The translations under genes and the position numbers were made by a program. Of a stretch of 64,000 nucleotides of DNA, positions 1 to 11,266 are shown one piece after another. The stretch's first letter is position 1. Each line of letters opens with the position of its first letter. The stretch is taken from the NCBI GenBank assembly GCA_018398765.1, contig JAHBMJ010002162.1:39941-103940 (forward strand), read 5' to 3'. Below the pieces are notes generated by a model. That model saw only the letters and a list, made by a program, of their open reading frames with translations. It ran no database searches and had not been told where the DNA came from. The stretch is from Chromera velia. Lineage: Eukaryota; Sar; Chromeraceae.

Positions 1-3000
1 TTCTGTCCGCAGCTCCTTCTCCTCTCTTTAGCCCTCCGACTTGCTAACTGAGTCGGTGCGCGTAAAGAAGAGTGGGGGGTGCAAGAGAGAGACGGGAGGA
101 TGCCAGGCTCCGCTGATCTGTGCGCGTGTCTGCCTCCTTCCTGTCTGTCATCAAATGGGCGGGCGGATGGATTCCTTCTGCCTTCCTTCCTGTATTGTCG
201 GACCAATTTATTAATCTCGCGTCTCTACCGTCACTGTGCCGTGGATCTTTCCGTTCTTGCTTTCTTTCTTTCTTTCTTTCTGTCTTTCTTTCTTTCTTTC
301 TTTCTATTGTTTGTTGCTTTGGTTCAGAACCTAATGGACTGAGTTGACGTTGATTTGGGGGCAGTGTGCTCAGAAACTAGACTGTACCCTCTTCCATGTG
401 CAGTCAAGGGGGGAAAAGAGTGGAGAGAGAAAAGGTGCAAGGCCAACAATTTGAAATCTGGGGGGAAGGCCGAGTGAGGGGGAGAGGATGAAGTCTCGAT
501 GAGTACCGGTTGTTTTTGGCAGTCTGTTTGCCTGCAGATTCCTTTCTGTCTGGATTTTCTGGATTTTCTGTCTGCCTCTCCGTCTCTTTCTATCCGCTGT
601 TGCCTCCTCTTTTTCGTCAGTTCAGTTTTTCTGTTTGAAAGGTCGAAGAGGTGCGAAGGCGTGAAAAAAAGAAAAGGTTTATGTTGTCATTGTTCTTTCG
701 TTTTTTCCCTTCTCATAGTGAATGAATACAATCGTTGGTTTGGCTTTTACAGGCAGGAGATGTAGGGAGAGAAGGCGGTTGGTGGAGACTGCCGAGGAGT
801 CATCTTTCATTCTAAAATGTTCATTTGCATCAGAAAGAAAAGAGGCGGAGGTACGTGTGGAATGGCTTGCTTGCAGACACACGGAGGATGAGGTCAGGCA
901 GGAAGAACGAGAATCCGATGTCGCATGTGCAAGGGAGAGTCACAGAGGAATTGATCGTTTTTTACCTCCCAACTTGAGTCCCAAGAACGTCCGTTCAAAT
1001 TCCGTTCATGCACTCTAAATTCTGTTTTTTGGTTGACGCTGTGATTCTTTTTGATGCGATTATTCAGCAGTGCCACGTCATGAGCGCTTCCCGAGTTCCT
1101 CCTGTTGGAACACTGTAGAGAAGAGAGCGTGGGCGAGTCTGAATGGCCGGATTAGCTTTTTGTTTTTCACTGTTCGTTCATGTCGTACGGTATACTGGCA
1201 GCGCTGAAACACCTTAAGTTCCGCAAATACGTTCTCTGTCCAGTCTTTTTACGTGTTTTTGTTTTCCCTGCATGTTGCAATTTAAGTAAGTCTACATAAG
1301 AAACTTCATGTCAAAGATGTCATAAATGACTATGGGTGCCTCAACTTGAACCTGGAGCTCAGTTGTAACGTTGTAACGCAAATTACATGTTGTAAAACGT
1401 ACATTGTGGAACAGAGACAGTGAGTAACATGCAGTGAGATACATAATACATCGTGTCAGGTACTATAGCAGACACCTAGGCAGATATACTGTTACATGAC
1501 TATTATTACGAGGACGATGGTGAATATAGCGCATACTATAGAGAACTCAGTGAATGATGTTCATAATAAAATTTGTGAGCTAATGTTAAATTCTAGTATA
1601 AATGACACCACTATATCAAATTTTAGATCAAAATAGGGCATTAAACTTGTTTAGAAGCTTGTATTATCAAAAAATTAACATACGCCTCTATTGTAAATTA
1701 TTAAGTAAACTAAAGTAAACTACCATTATAAAGAAGATCAGCACAGCTCATTTGATCTTCTAAATGATATTAGATGGTGATAGCGATGGCAGATAAGATT
1801 CAAGACGAGATTGGTTTTCTCGAACAGTTCGAAGAGGGGGAAGAACAAGCATCCAGCAGAGAGAACCTTTCTTTTGACATGTTTTTCCCATCAGTCACAC
1901 GCGCTCTACGGGCTTTTATGACCCTAGAAAACCATTCAGCAGGAGAAGGAGCCTGAGAGGGTGACCGACGTGGCCTTTAAGAGGGCAAGTTTGTTGTAAC
2001 GTAGCTTTGGGAGCAGACTGAATATGAAGCTTAGCAATGGGAGTTTGTTCTGTTCATTGTTTTTTTCTTGTTTTCTTTCTTTTTATCTCCCTTTCCTCTC
2101 CTCTTACAGATAAAGACGCGAGCATAATGACCAAACGGTCTCTTCCCAAATTGTCCATCCATCCGACCCTTTGAACGCCTTTCTTCGTACATCTGTTCCC
2201 ATCCTTGCTCTCCCTCTTCACTAGTTTGTTTTGTCTACTCTCAATACTTTGTATTGGTTTGACTGTCGCAGCTTTCTACAGTGAGGGACGGCACTTAGAT
2301 CGATTAAGCGTCATTCAGGCGCCGGGTTTTAGTTAGCAGATGGCAGCCCTACCCCGATGAGTGATACAGGTCTGGAAAAGGGACAATACAGCATTGTCCT
2401 AAACCCATGCATTGCATGATGGTCTATAGACCGATCAATAATAATGATGATGATGATGATGATGATGATGAATCATTGATGATCATGATGATGAGATAAT
2501 ATTTGGAGACTAACTTTAAGCTAGATTTTGAGAATACATCATATACCAATTCAGGGTCACTAGGACTAACTATGACATCGTACATATGGTTTATGTCGGG
2601 GTCTTTTTATTCTAAAAATTTAAACACTCACTAGATCGGGGTGTGTCTCTGCTTTAATAGTACCTGGCTCTCGAACTGGGGTTTGATATTCTCTAATGAA
2701 CTAGCTAGCTAACGAACCAACTAGCTAACTAACTAACTAACCACTTAGGATACATCAAATACGACCAGCCCGTACCTAGGCCCGTACATGGTTTATGATT
2801 AAAATTATGGTCCGGGTGCGCTGCGCAGGGTACACCGAACATGGCCAGCCCCCATGTATGCTAGGTATGCATGATCGAGTCAGTTTCTAGTGCACGATGA
2901 TCGCTCTCACTCACTTTGGCGGCGAAATTTGCGCGCAAAGCGCGAGCATTCTGTCTCGATATGCATGGACAAGTCTTATTTAATTGTATGCATGCATTTC

Positions 3001-3371
3001 TTTTAGTGTCTCTCTGGTCCTTTGTCGGGCCAGTATTGTATGCATGCATGCATGATCGAGCTATGTGCCTACATGCATGCATACATGTATGCATGCAGTA
3101 ACGTTGAGTAATTTGGCGTAATATATATATCTATATAGCTAGCGTTACGTACTATGATCTACGTCCACATACAAAGGTTCGATCGCAAGAAGGGCGTCTG
3201 GCAAGCGAGATCAACTGACGGCTGCACTGCAGTTGCACAATTTCAGCACTGGAAGCATTCATCAGTGTGTTTCTTGCTGAGGATGCCTGTAATGCCCCTC
3301 CCACATTTGTAGATGGACTTTTCCCCCTTCCTTTTCTGTTTCTCCTTGTGAAGTCATCACCTGATCAAGGC
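1..3371. other. Intergenic region, no supportable gene
   Basis: I see no exon chain with matching phases here. The first kilobase is pyrimidine-rich on the plus strand and carries a (CTTT)n microsatellite at about 257-305. Short open frames there are low complexity and have no recognisable domain. From about 1300 to 3200 the DNA is AT-rich. It contains a repeat tail at 2339-2475, runs of CTAACTAA-type tetranucleotides near 2700-2740, and ATGCATGC-type alternation at 2985-3095. The stretch could hold the untranslated edge of a gene lying to the left, but nothing in the sequence shows that. Confidence 0.6.
2372..2475 (+). repeat. Dispersed repeat end with palindromes and (ATG)n tail
   Basis: An inverted repeat (GGACAAT, five bases, ATTGTCC) is followed by the perfect palindrome GGTCTATAGACC at about 2421-2432, and then by AATAATAATGATGATG-type trinucleotides. 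The same order, on the opposite strand and diverged, occurs near 56935-57000: CTATAG core, then AATAATGATAATGATG. Simple-repeat tails behind a conserved end are typical of 3' ends of non-LTR retrotransposons or SINEs. That identity is inference. Confidence 0.45.
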
Positions 3372-4790
3372 ATGGGGTGCCTCACTGAATCCCCTTCCCC
3401 ATCCAATGCTCCTACAAAGCCGTCCGGCTTTTCATTCTTGGTCTCTGATGAAGGTGATGACTCGGCACAAAGCAGCAACAGTGGAGAACGGGACACGGAG
3501 ACGACAACCGACTCTTCTACTCCCTCCACATCTTCGACCGACTCTGCCTCTACAGCCTCACCGTCTACCTCTGGAGAGTCCGACGAAAGCTCATCCCAGC
3601 AGAAGACAGAGAGCAGCACAGCGACAGAGGCAGACGGAGAGGAAGCTGCCAGCACGAGCCTAGAAGAGTTGGAGAAGAGAGTTGAGGAGCAGCAGGCCAA
3701 GACAGACGCCGAGGAAGCGAAGAAAGAAGTGGACTCTGCGAAAGCAGAGAAGGCCGATGACACGTCCAACCTAGAAGACCTCGAACTTTCTCCCAAGGGG
3801 GCACAGGAGTGGACTTTGAAGAGCGTGAGAAAGCAGTTTGAGGACGGAATCGCATCCTCATGTGCGAAGTTGAAGGAGGAGGAGGCCGAGGAATTCTCGT
3901 TGGAGGATGCGGTGGGAAACGCGACTGAGAGGGCACAGAAAGAAACGCGCTGTCTCTTTGAAGGCGTCAAAATTTGTTGGGACCACCCACAGGAGGTGAG
4001 TAGTGCGTGAGTGAGTGAGTGAGTGAGTGAAGGGGTAGGCGAGCTCATTGGAAAACAATTGAGTGGGTCCATAGTGTAGACCAAAATTCGCCTTGCAGCT
4101 CTGAAAAGGGAAAGCAAAAGACCCCACGCATCAGGTTCTTGCTTGCGGTACATCAAGCATGCGTCGGTATTTTTTCGGTGGAATCTTCTGACTTCCCAAA
4201 TTGCATGTTCTGCCCCCTCTTTTTTGCCTGCTTCGCTCCCTCTCTCCTTCCTCTCTGCCTGTCTGCCTGACTGATTGAGCAAATGTCCGCTCAACTTCCT
4301 CTCACTGTATGCCTCCCCGCCTGCGTGCAGAAACTTCGAAGGTTTGGGTGCATGATAGACTTCGCATACGACCCGAAGGACGACTTCAAAGATTTGTATG
4401 AGGAGCCGCGGCTCGTCTTTTGGGATGAAGTTTGTCATTGCAATAGACGTCAGTCAACCAGCCAGCCGGCCAGCTAACCAGCTACCTAGCCCGGTTTTCA
4501 GTCAGTCAGTCAGTCGGTCGGTCGGTCGGTCGGTCTGTCAGCTCTTCGGATGCTTGTCCGTTTCGTTGGTTGTGACGTCAGACAACTAGTGACACGGTCT
4601 GCTTTTTATTTTTCTACCAGCACACAAATAGGTCAAGAACGAGATCCAGGGTCAAACACAGCAGTGCAAGTCCGAGAAACAACCAAGTGCTGAGATAGAC
4701 GGGAAAAGAGGGCAATTTGCGCTTGGGCGAATCTGGTAGCGAACTCGCCTTCCCTCTCTGTTCTGTTCTGATGTTTTGGGAGTTTGTCGA

Positions 4791-4830
<40 letters not shown>

Positions 4831-4848
4831 TTTCGTGTGCGTGTGCGT

Positions 4849-4898
<50 letters not shown>

Positions 4899-4974
4899 CT
4901 CTGTGTGTGTGCCTCTGTGTGTGTGCCTCTGTGTGTGTGCCTCTGTGTGTGTGCCTCTGTGTGTGTGTGTGCCT

Positions 4975-5010
<36 letters not shown>

Positions 5011-6088
5011 CTCCGTGTGTGTGCCTGTGTGTGTGTGTGTGTGCTTGTGTGTCTATATGTGTGGCGGCGTGCTTACTAGAGCTTCGCGGTTTTCTGGTTC
5101 TTTTTCTCGTGTGTCAACTTTGCCTTTTTCTCTTCAGCTTGTCTTTCTGTTTATTTGCCCTGAATCGTACAGAGGCCCTCACTTTACACATCTATTTGAA
5201 AATGTTCGTGCGCACCTCTTTTCTGTTTTCTGCATGTTTTCATTTTTTGCAGCTGTCGAGGTCCCGCCGTGGCTGCAGACGGTGATGCCGGGTCTCCAGA
5301 GCCTCCTGGTGAAGTTCTGGAGACCGTATGAGTGCGTGAAGTACCTGCCCAACGTGGAGGAGATCCCGGGATACGTGAGTCTGTCCGTCCGTCCTTCAGT
5401 CTGTGCTTTTTTGCCAAGCCATACAGCTTTTCTTGCAAAGATTCACATAATCGAACACACACTCGCGCACACACACTCACGCATATATTGCAACTGTCTC
5501 TCCCGTTTCTTTCTCGCCTGCCTTCCTGTCTTCGTCTTCCTCTATGTCTTGATTTGTGTATCCTCCGGCCAATTTCTTCTCTTTTTTTTTTGCCGGCGTG
5601 CCTGCCTGTCTAGTTTTCTCTGTTTTTTTCTATCGGTACGTCTCTCATGAAAAAGAAAAAACATGGAGTCTTTGTCTGTCTGTCTGCCTGTTTGCCTGGT
5701 CTCTTCGTTGATGGGACCCCTTTTGTGCATGTCCGCACATCCGCAGAAGGGACAGGGAACGTTGCCTGTGAACATCGGGAAGTGCCGTGTGTCGGTGCTC
5801 TTCATTTTCAGTATGCTTCTGCTGCTGGTCGTTCTGGGTATCGTGGTGCGCTGTATTTTCTGGCTCCGAGAGAGGTGGGTCCAGGGCGGTTTGCGCTTTC
5901 CCTGGGCCCGCACAACCAAGACAATGGAGGAGGGCGTCCAAGGAGAGGATCAGTTGCTTGAGGGCGAAGAGGGACAGCAAGGGGAGAATGGGGAGAAGAA
6001 GGGGGAGGAGGCTGACGAATACGAAACATTCGCAGTCAGCTCAGATGTGTTTATGGATGTCGACGATGACTATACAAAAACAATATAG
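3372..6088 (+). CDS. Single-pass membrane protein with acidic Ser/Thr-rich N-terminus and Cys-containing middle
   Basis: Four exons join in phase: 3372-3995 (phase 0), 4331-4448 (phase 1), 5253-5374 (phase 0), 5747-6088, giving about 401 residues ending at TAG. Donors are GTGAGT, GTCAGT and GTGAGT; acceptors are CAG, CAG and CAG. Residues 1-200 are Ser/Thr/Glu/Lys-rich and probably disordered. A compact region follows with spaced cysteines (CWDHP, FGC, CHC, YEC, GKC) and many aromatics. One strong membrane segment lies at roughly residues 300-322 (hydrophobic core LFIFSMLLLLVVLGIVV), before a Glu/Gly-rich tail of about 80 residues. The start is the first ATG in frame and begins MGC, compatible with N-myristoylation/palmitoylation; no clear signal peptide is seen. 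I do not recognise the family. An upstream exon cannot be excluded. Confidence 0.75.
4796..5060 (+). repeat. Compound (TC)n(TG)n microsatellite in intron 2
   Basis: A TC dinucleotide run from about 4796 passes into interrupted GT/GCGT and then long GT runs broken by CTC. It lies wholly inside the 804-base intron between exons ending at 4448 and starting at 5253. The long open frames seen across it are products of the dinucleotide repeat and are not genes. Confidence 0.9.
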
Positions 6089-7057
6089 ACGGATCGCGGC
6101 GGCCTGGATGATGTCGAATCATCTGCGTTTCTCTAGGCATTTCTGCAAGTCCAAAGGCGCTCAGTCGAGATACGTACAGGGACACACCTGCCACTTAAGT
6201 GCATGTGCAGCGGAAATATTGTATTCAGTTCTAAAGCTCTACCAGAAGCTATCGTGGAAAGGGAATTCTTCAGGAATCAGGAAGCTCGAAGTTTCGAACT
6301 GTTCATCATAATGTTACTACTGTATATATCTCCGAGCCTTTTTCCCTAGTTTTTTCATGTACTTAGTCAGAAGTTAGTCTAGAAGCTTTTTCAGCAGCCT
6401 GAAAAGTTGAACTTGCATTATCTACAGTAACATGTATAGAATGGTGACTTCAGTGTTTCAAATGTTTTTAAATTATACCTGGTTTTAAGCCTCATTGCAC
6501 TTCATTGGTTTAACATTTTTCCCTAAGCGTTTCGGTTCTCGCGCGAAACTCTAGCGCGAATCTAGCTTTTCTGACAGTATTCGTCTATATCACTGACAGT
6601 CTCTTATATCACTTCTAACTAGAGTTTTAGAGCAAAACACTTAAAAATCTAGTGTATAATCTCTCTTAAACTTGATTTATAAATGCACAATAATGAGTAT
6701 TATGCTCGGTACTATAGGCTAGGTATTATGCCTAGTATTATACTAGGTACAGCTAAGTATGATAATATATGACTGTTACTACTAACTTACTAGTTTATAG
6801 TTTAATAAGTGTCAATACGAATATATCAAATGTTTCAACAATTTCTGGTAGATTTGCTATTGCATTTGGGGTCATCCAAATATTCATTTGCGACCTGATG
6901 GGTTGCAGACCCCCCCTCCCGCCTTCGCGGTACACTGTGTCCGACACTAGGTCCGACATTGAATTGGAAACACACATCAGCACAAGGGATGAAATTGAAT
7001 TAAGGCTTTCCGGTTGAAGTGCGAGAACGGGGACCTTCGAAAACGAATGAATTTGAA
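6089..7057. other. Intergenic region between convergent genes
   Basis: This is the space between the 3' ends of the plus-strand membrane gene and the minus-strand membrane gene. It becomes AT-rich after about 6300. Near 6700-6755 there are short repeats of CTAGGTATTATGCCTAGTA type with local dyad symmetry. I see no coding exon. Confidence 0.6.
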
Positions 7058-8872
7058 TCAGAAGCCTCCACCTGCCCATTTCTGTAGCTTTCCGTGAAGA
7101 GGCCAGTGCACGGTCCAAAAGCAGAATGAGAAAAGAACGCAAGCAAGGAAGACAACAGTCTCAACACGCAACCACCAAACCCTATAGAAACTCAACTTTT
7201 CAGACGGAGCACCCAAGAGAAGGGCCACGCTCCTGTGCGGTCTCTCTGTCAATCTGCACTGCCTGCCGACCGCCATTCCGATACAAACCAACAACACCAA
7301 AAGCGCGCAGATGCAAGCGCACGCTGTGACGATCGGCCAGGTCATGACTACCGACAGTCCGAATGCCGCTTCCCCCTCCCCCTGTTCCCCTTCAGGCTGC
7401 ACTAGCAGCACAGAATGAAGGTCCACTGCCTCCAGTTTCATCACTGCAGAGCCCACTGCATGATCTCTCGAAGAGATCTCTGAAGAGAACGATTGGACAC
7501 TTGCTGCAGTGTCTGTTGTTGAATGTGGGCACAGGGTGGAGGAGCAAAAGACTGCCCAAACAAAAACAAGGAGAAAATTTTTCAAGCATTCAAGAAGAAG
7601 GTCCCCCACAAACAGCCTCGTCTCACGACGGAACCCGCAACACCCTGAGGCCCCAACCCCTTCCCCAACAGGCTCCTGCCGGTACGCCCACGACCGCCCC
7701 ACACGGATTGCAAAGACAAGAATATCAAACACCAAAACGAAAGCAAAAAGAAACAAAGCCCACTTTACATCACCACTCCAACTGTTGCGGCCTGCCCCCT
7801 CTTCATCTTCGACGTCCCCCACACACTTTCTCACTGTAAGGATTCCAACCAACACACCCCACCCTACCCAGTGGGCTAAGCACTCTCCAAACCGCAGCCA
7901 CAAAAGCTTCCTTTTGGCATCCCCAGTCTCACCAGCAGACATGCCGTCTCCAAGGAGGGGTTCAGTCACCCCCCTCCGTGTGAAGAGCCACTGAAGGGAG
8001 GACCAGAGACTGGAAGAAGAGGAGGCTGACGAAGCGGCAGCCCCGGCAGCCGCAGGGAAAAGGGGGTACAGAAGGAGAGATGCAACAAGCAACACAGAAG
8101 CAAGACCAACCGCCAGGGCTGTGGTAACTAACTGAGAAGCGGATGAGGAAAAGACTATCTGGGATAGGGATTTTTCTTCGTTTGCTCTCTCACCCTCTTC
8201 CTTCGCCATCTTTTTCTCCTTTTCTGCCTCTTCTTCGCTTTCTTCGGATTCTTTCTCTGCCTCCTCTGCAGTCTGAGGCTCGGCTTCTGTTCCAGACCCT
8301 GCTTCCTTATCCGTTTCTTCCCCCACCTTCCCCCCTTGGGAACCCCCCGCCGTCTCTCCTCCCTCTGCCCCTGCCGTCTCCCCTGTTGTTGCTCCAGCCG
8401 TCTCCCCGCCCACTTCCGCCCCCGCTGTCCCACCGGCAGCTTCCGCACCTGCCCCTGCCACCTCGGTTCCCACCGCCCCCGCCACTGCCTCATCAGCCAC
8501 AGCACCCGCGGCAACTGCCCCCGCGACCTCTGGCATCAACGCCACAAAAGCAGCAGCCGCCGCTACAGCTGCTGCCGTCTCCGCCGTGTCCTCGACCCAG
8601 TGCGAGTCGGAAGAATCTCCTACAGTGCTTGGCGCACTGTTACCCTTCAAAGCAGCTGCTCTTTGCCTGAGTGAAATTGCACGCTCGTGCAGCTGCTGCG
8701 CATGCGTCGCACGTGCAGACGCATCTGTTCGATCTCGCACAGAAACGCTTAAGTGCCTCAGCCCAGTCAGGAGATCTTTGCGATACGCTTGGAGGAAAAT
8801 GAAGTTACCGACAACAAGAATTACAGCGGCTGCACACAGGAGCACGACCCGCATGGGAGTAGAGATCCCCAT
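7058..8872 (-). CDS. Multi-pass membrane protein, unknown family, 604 residues
   Basis: One uninterrupted frame from ATG (MGISTPMRVV) to TGA. An N-terminal hydrophobic segment at about residues 8-28 (LLCAAAVILVVGNFIFL) could be a signal anchor. A long Ala/Gly/Glu low-complexity region follows, with an Ala-rich hydrophobic block near residues 97-130. An acidic/lysine stretch (about 175-235) comes next. Then come some six hydrophobic segments: around residues 245-285, 335-350, 370-390, 430-450, 510-535 and 575-595, the last near the C-terminus. Charged loops separate them. I recognise no transporter or receptor signature. A GCTATATATAGC palindrome lies about 308 bases upstream of the start. The second multi-pass gene at 24266-26356 has the same general plan and the same upstream palindrome but no obvious sequence similarity. 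Confidence 0.7.
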   Translation of the reverse strand: MGISTPMRVVLLCAAAVILVVGNFIFLQAYRKDLLTGLRHLSVSVRDRTDASARATHAQQLHERAISLRQRAAALKGNSAPSTVGDSSDSHWVEDTAETAAAVAAAAAFVALMPEVAGAVAAGAVADEAVAGAVGTEVAGAGAEAAGGTAGAEVGGETAGATTGETAGAEGGETAGGSQGGKVGEETDKEAGSGTEAEPQTAEEAEKESEESEEEAEKEKKMAKEEGERANEEKSLSQIVFSSSASQLVTTALAVGLASVLLVASLLLYPLFPAAAGAAASSASSSSSLWSSLQWLFTRRGVTEPLLGDGMSAGETGDAKRKLLWLRFGECLAHWVGWGVLVGILTVRKCVGDVEDEEGAGRNSWSGDVKWALFLFAFVLVFDILVFAIRVGRSWAYRQEPVGEGVGASGCCGFRRETRLFVGDLLLECLKNFLLVFVWAVFCSSTLCPHSTTDTAASVQSFSSEISSRDHAVGSAVMKLEAVDLHSVLLVQPEGEQGEGEAAFGLSVVMTWPIVTACACICALLVLLVCIGMAVGRQCRLTERPHRSVALLLGAPSEKLSFYRVWWLRVETVVFLACVLFSFCFWTVHWPLHGKLQKWAGGGF

Positions 8873-9690
8873 ACTTGCCGTCTTGCCTTTCTTCTTTCAG
8901 CGAAACGTAAAGCAGCTGGACGAATAGGCACGAGACTAAATGAAAGGGTCCGGGGTGCACGGGACCGACGTCAGAGGCTAATGTCAGCAAGCTCAACAGT
9001 GAGCACTTTCGCGCATACGTCTTTGAAAGGCTAGGCTATCGCAAGCAGCGGGTGTAAAGATGGCGTGAAGATCGAAGCGTTCTCATGCAGAGCATGGCGG
9101 AGAGAGTCTGTCATTGTCTGTCAGACGTTGGAGACGGTATAGGCGTCAGCATGCCGTCGACACAATCCGTAGACGGACAGCTATATATAGCCGCCGGCCG
9201 CGGCTTCGGGCGCCGGTTGCATCCCCCGCGGCGGCGGCGCGCAGCTGTTATTTTTTTTAAATAGTGCACCCTTCGCCGCCCCCCCGTCCTGCCAATACTC
9301 ATAAAAACGATTAGAATGTCCTAACGTTTTTAAAAACGAACAAAGTGCCTCTTTTTTGCGCCAAAATTTTTTTGCCAAGTTTTTTTTTTAGGGGGGGGAG
9401 GGGGTAGCCGGGAGTAGCTAGGGGGGGGCTCTTTAGTACACATGTTTTCATTGTTTTTGATAATGTATTAAAGTTTATGAATGATAGTGAATGATTCACC
9501 ATATGACCATAACTTACGGGGATTTACAGACATATATAGATAAGGTTAAACTAACTTAAGCTAGCTTGGGTTGTCAGCTTGAGAAGTTGCTCTGCAGCGT
9601 AAATATGAGGAAACTTCCGCTCACGGCATGTTTTAGACGTCGGGGCTTGGGGGTCACCTTTCATGGCCAAACGGGGTTGTTAGGGGTCGT
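8873..9690. other. Upstream region of the minus-strand membrane gene
   Basis: This is non-coding as far as I can see. It holds the TATA-like palindrome at 9180-9191, a GC-rich patch at about 9190-9250 (CCGCCGGCCGCGG, GCGGCGGCGGCGCGC), and poly-T/poly-G runs at 9365-9430. The right part is AT-rich and leads into the 5' LTR of the copia element. Confidence 0.5.
9180..9191 (-). promoter_or_regulatory. TATA-like palindrome upstream of 7058-8872 gene
   Basis: The perfect palindrome GCTATATATAGC is 308 bases upstream of the ATG. The identical 12-mer occurs 161 bases upstream of the other multi-pass membrane gene (26517-26528). A longer GCTATATATATATATATAG run lies 151 bases upstream of the RING/TRAF gene start. 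A role as core promoter is inferred from recurrence and position. Confidence 0.4.
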
Positions 9691-9961
9691 TCCAATATAA
9701 GATATGGGACACGCGTGGGGGGCCTAGGGCCGAAGGCGCCGGGCGGGCTGCGCGCCGCTCGATTAAGCTGCACACATGCATGTATGGTCTCTTCGAATGT
9801 GAATGCACATGAATTCATACATGTCTTTACACGAACGATTATTATGAGGAAATGGCAAGATCTTTTTTAATAGCCGATCTTCGTAGCCAATAAACATGAA
9901 CTCAGACTTACTGAGAGTAGTGACTAAAGTAGACGGCATTCACACTAGTCTACTTTTAACA
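9691..9961 (+). repeat. 5' LTR of copia element
   Basis: Aligns base for base with 15390-15659 from the shared ATAAGAT near the start to the terminal TTTTAACA. It has a GC-rich block (GGCGCCGGGCGGGCTGCGCG) near the left end and an AATAAA signal at about 9889. The left terminus lacks the TG seen in the 3' copy (TCCAATA versus TGATTA), so this end is eroded or the exact boundary is off by a few bases. Confidence 0.88.
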
Positions 9962-9963
9962 AT

Positions 9964-9981
9964 TGGTGATTCCGGCGAGGA
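9964..9981 (+). other. Probable primer-binding site
   Basis: TGGTGATTCCGGCGAGG begins two bases after the 5' LTR, the usual place, and starts with TGG, the complement of a tRNA CCA end. The matching tRNA is not identified; a tRNA whose 3' end reads CGGAATCACCA would support it. Confidence 0.55.
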
Positions 9982-9990
9982 ATCGAGAGG

Positions 9991-11266
9991 ATGTCGATCT
10001 CAATCCATCTCGGTTCTTCTTCTTCTTCCTCCAGTGGTGGAGTAGTGAAACTCGAGCAGTTGGTGAGCGGGGAAGCTGTATCTGTTACCCCTGTCATAGA
10101 CTTAGAGAAGGCCTAGAAGAAGGAAGAAGAATTGTTTTCCTCCCTCGTGTGGTTCAATCCTCATGAGAAGAATGAGCACACTGTGAAGCTGTTTGGAGAG
10201 GAACTTCAAGGCTGGCAAGGCGTGGGCATGAAGCTCACTTTCAGACAAGGTCAACTAGATTGGATTGCTGAGATTCCTAAGGACTCTCAGGGCAACTATA
10301 AGGCAAACTTCCGGCTGTGGTCGAATAACCACGTAAGGAAGGCACAGACTTTCTTCTCCCCCGTCATCTACCCCCTTCATTGGATGTGGAAGCAGCAATG
10401 GTATGCCGGCCTCCTTTATGCTACCGAGAAATCGGGTTTCTTGGAGATGCAACGTAACCTTCAAAAGTTGACACGTTGGTAACAGCAGGTGTTAAGGGTC
10501 CCGATCTTTTCATCCATCTGCGCAGGATGTACCTCGTTCCAGAGGTAAATCACAAGGAGTCCATGAAGAAGAAGTTCAAGGGGTTGAAGAGAGGGGGTGC
10601 ATCCAATCTTTTCAAAGCGATGCAGGTGTACCAGAGAGTGCTGACAGAGGTGAACAACGCCCAGTAGCACTATTTCCCGGATAAGGAGCAGTGTACAAGC
10701 ACCTTCCGACAGATTGCCACGTCAGAGGAGTGGGACAAGATCTATCATCGCATCGCAGAGAAGATGCTCAACGCAGATGAAGGTGCCGACCTCAATAAAA
10801 TGAAGTTCATCGACATCCGGAAGCAGGCCATCATCCTGACCAACTCCTAGGCAGCCACGCAGGGAGGCTCCTCTGCCTCTAAGCCTAGCTCTAAGCCTTC
10901 TTCCTCCTCTGCCCATGCAGGGCGGTCCTCAGAGAAGCAAAGGGGTTGGAAGAAGGCCTTGGCCAGGGGAAAGTCACCCAAGAGACGAGAGCTCGACTCT
11001 CAGAGCGCTCAGTCAGAGAGGGGTGACAGGTCCGACTCGAAGTCCCAGAGAAAGTATGGCAGGAACCCCTGGTGTGGGGGAAAGTGGCACGAACGGATGA
11101 AGGACTGCACGGCACTCGGAGTACACTGTGATAAGTGCAACTAGAAGGGGCATCTGCCATTCATGTGCAGAAACCTAAAGAAAGGAAGACTTGAGAAGGC
11201 GGGCAACGTGGCTATGAAGAGAAGAGAGAGGGCTCAGTCCTCTGATTCCGATTCATGGGGTTTTTA
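9991..11266 (+). pseudogene. Copia Gag region, disrupted
   Basis: Reads from ATG 9991 (MSISIHLG, then a Ser run). Gag carries in-frame TAG at 10114, 10665, 10848 and 11142, and one frame change at an A-run near 10464. A zinc knuckle of form C-x2-C-x4-H-x4-C lies at about 11130-11168, and the TAG at 11142 occupies a non-ligand position inside it. The C-terminal half is Ser/Lys/Arg-rich before the knuckle, as in other copia Gags. Frame and similarity continue past every TAG, so this is point decay of an intact ancestor. All four stops could be Gln codons changed by one C-to-T step. Confidence 0.85.

Noticed and set aside
4717-5650. Long Cys/Val- or Ser/Leu-rich open frames
   Set aside because: They are translations of the (TC)n(TG)n microsatellite within an intron.
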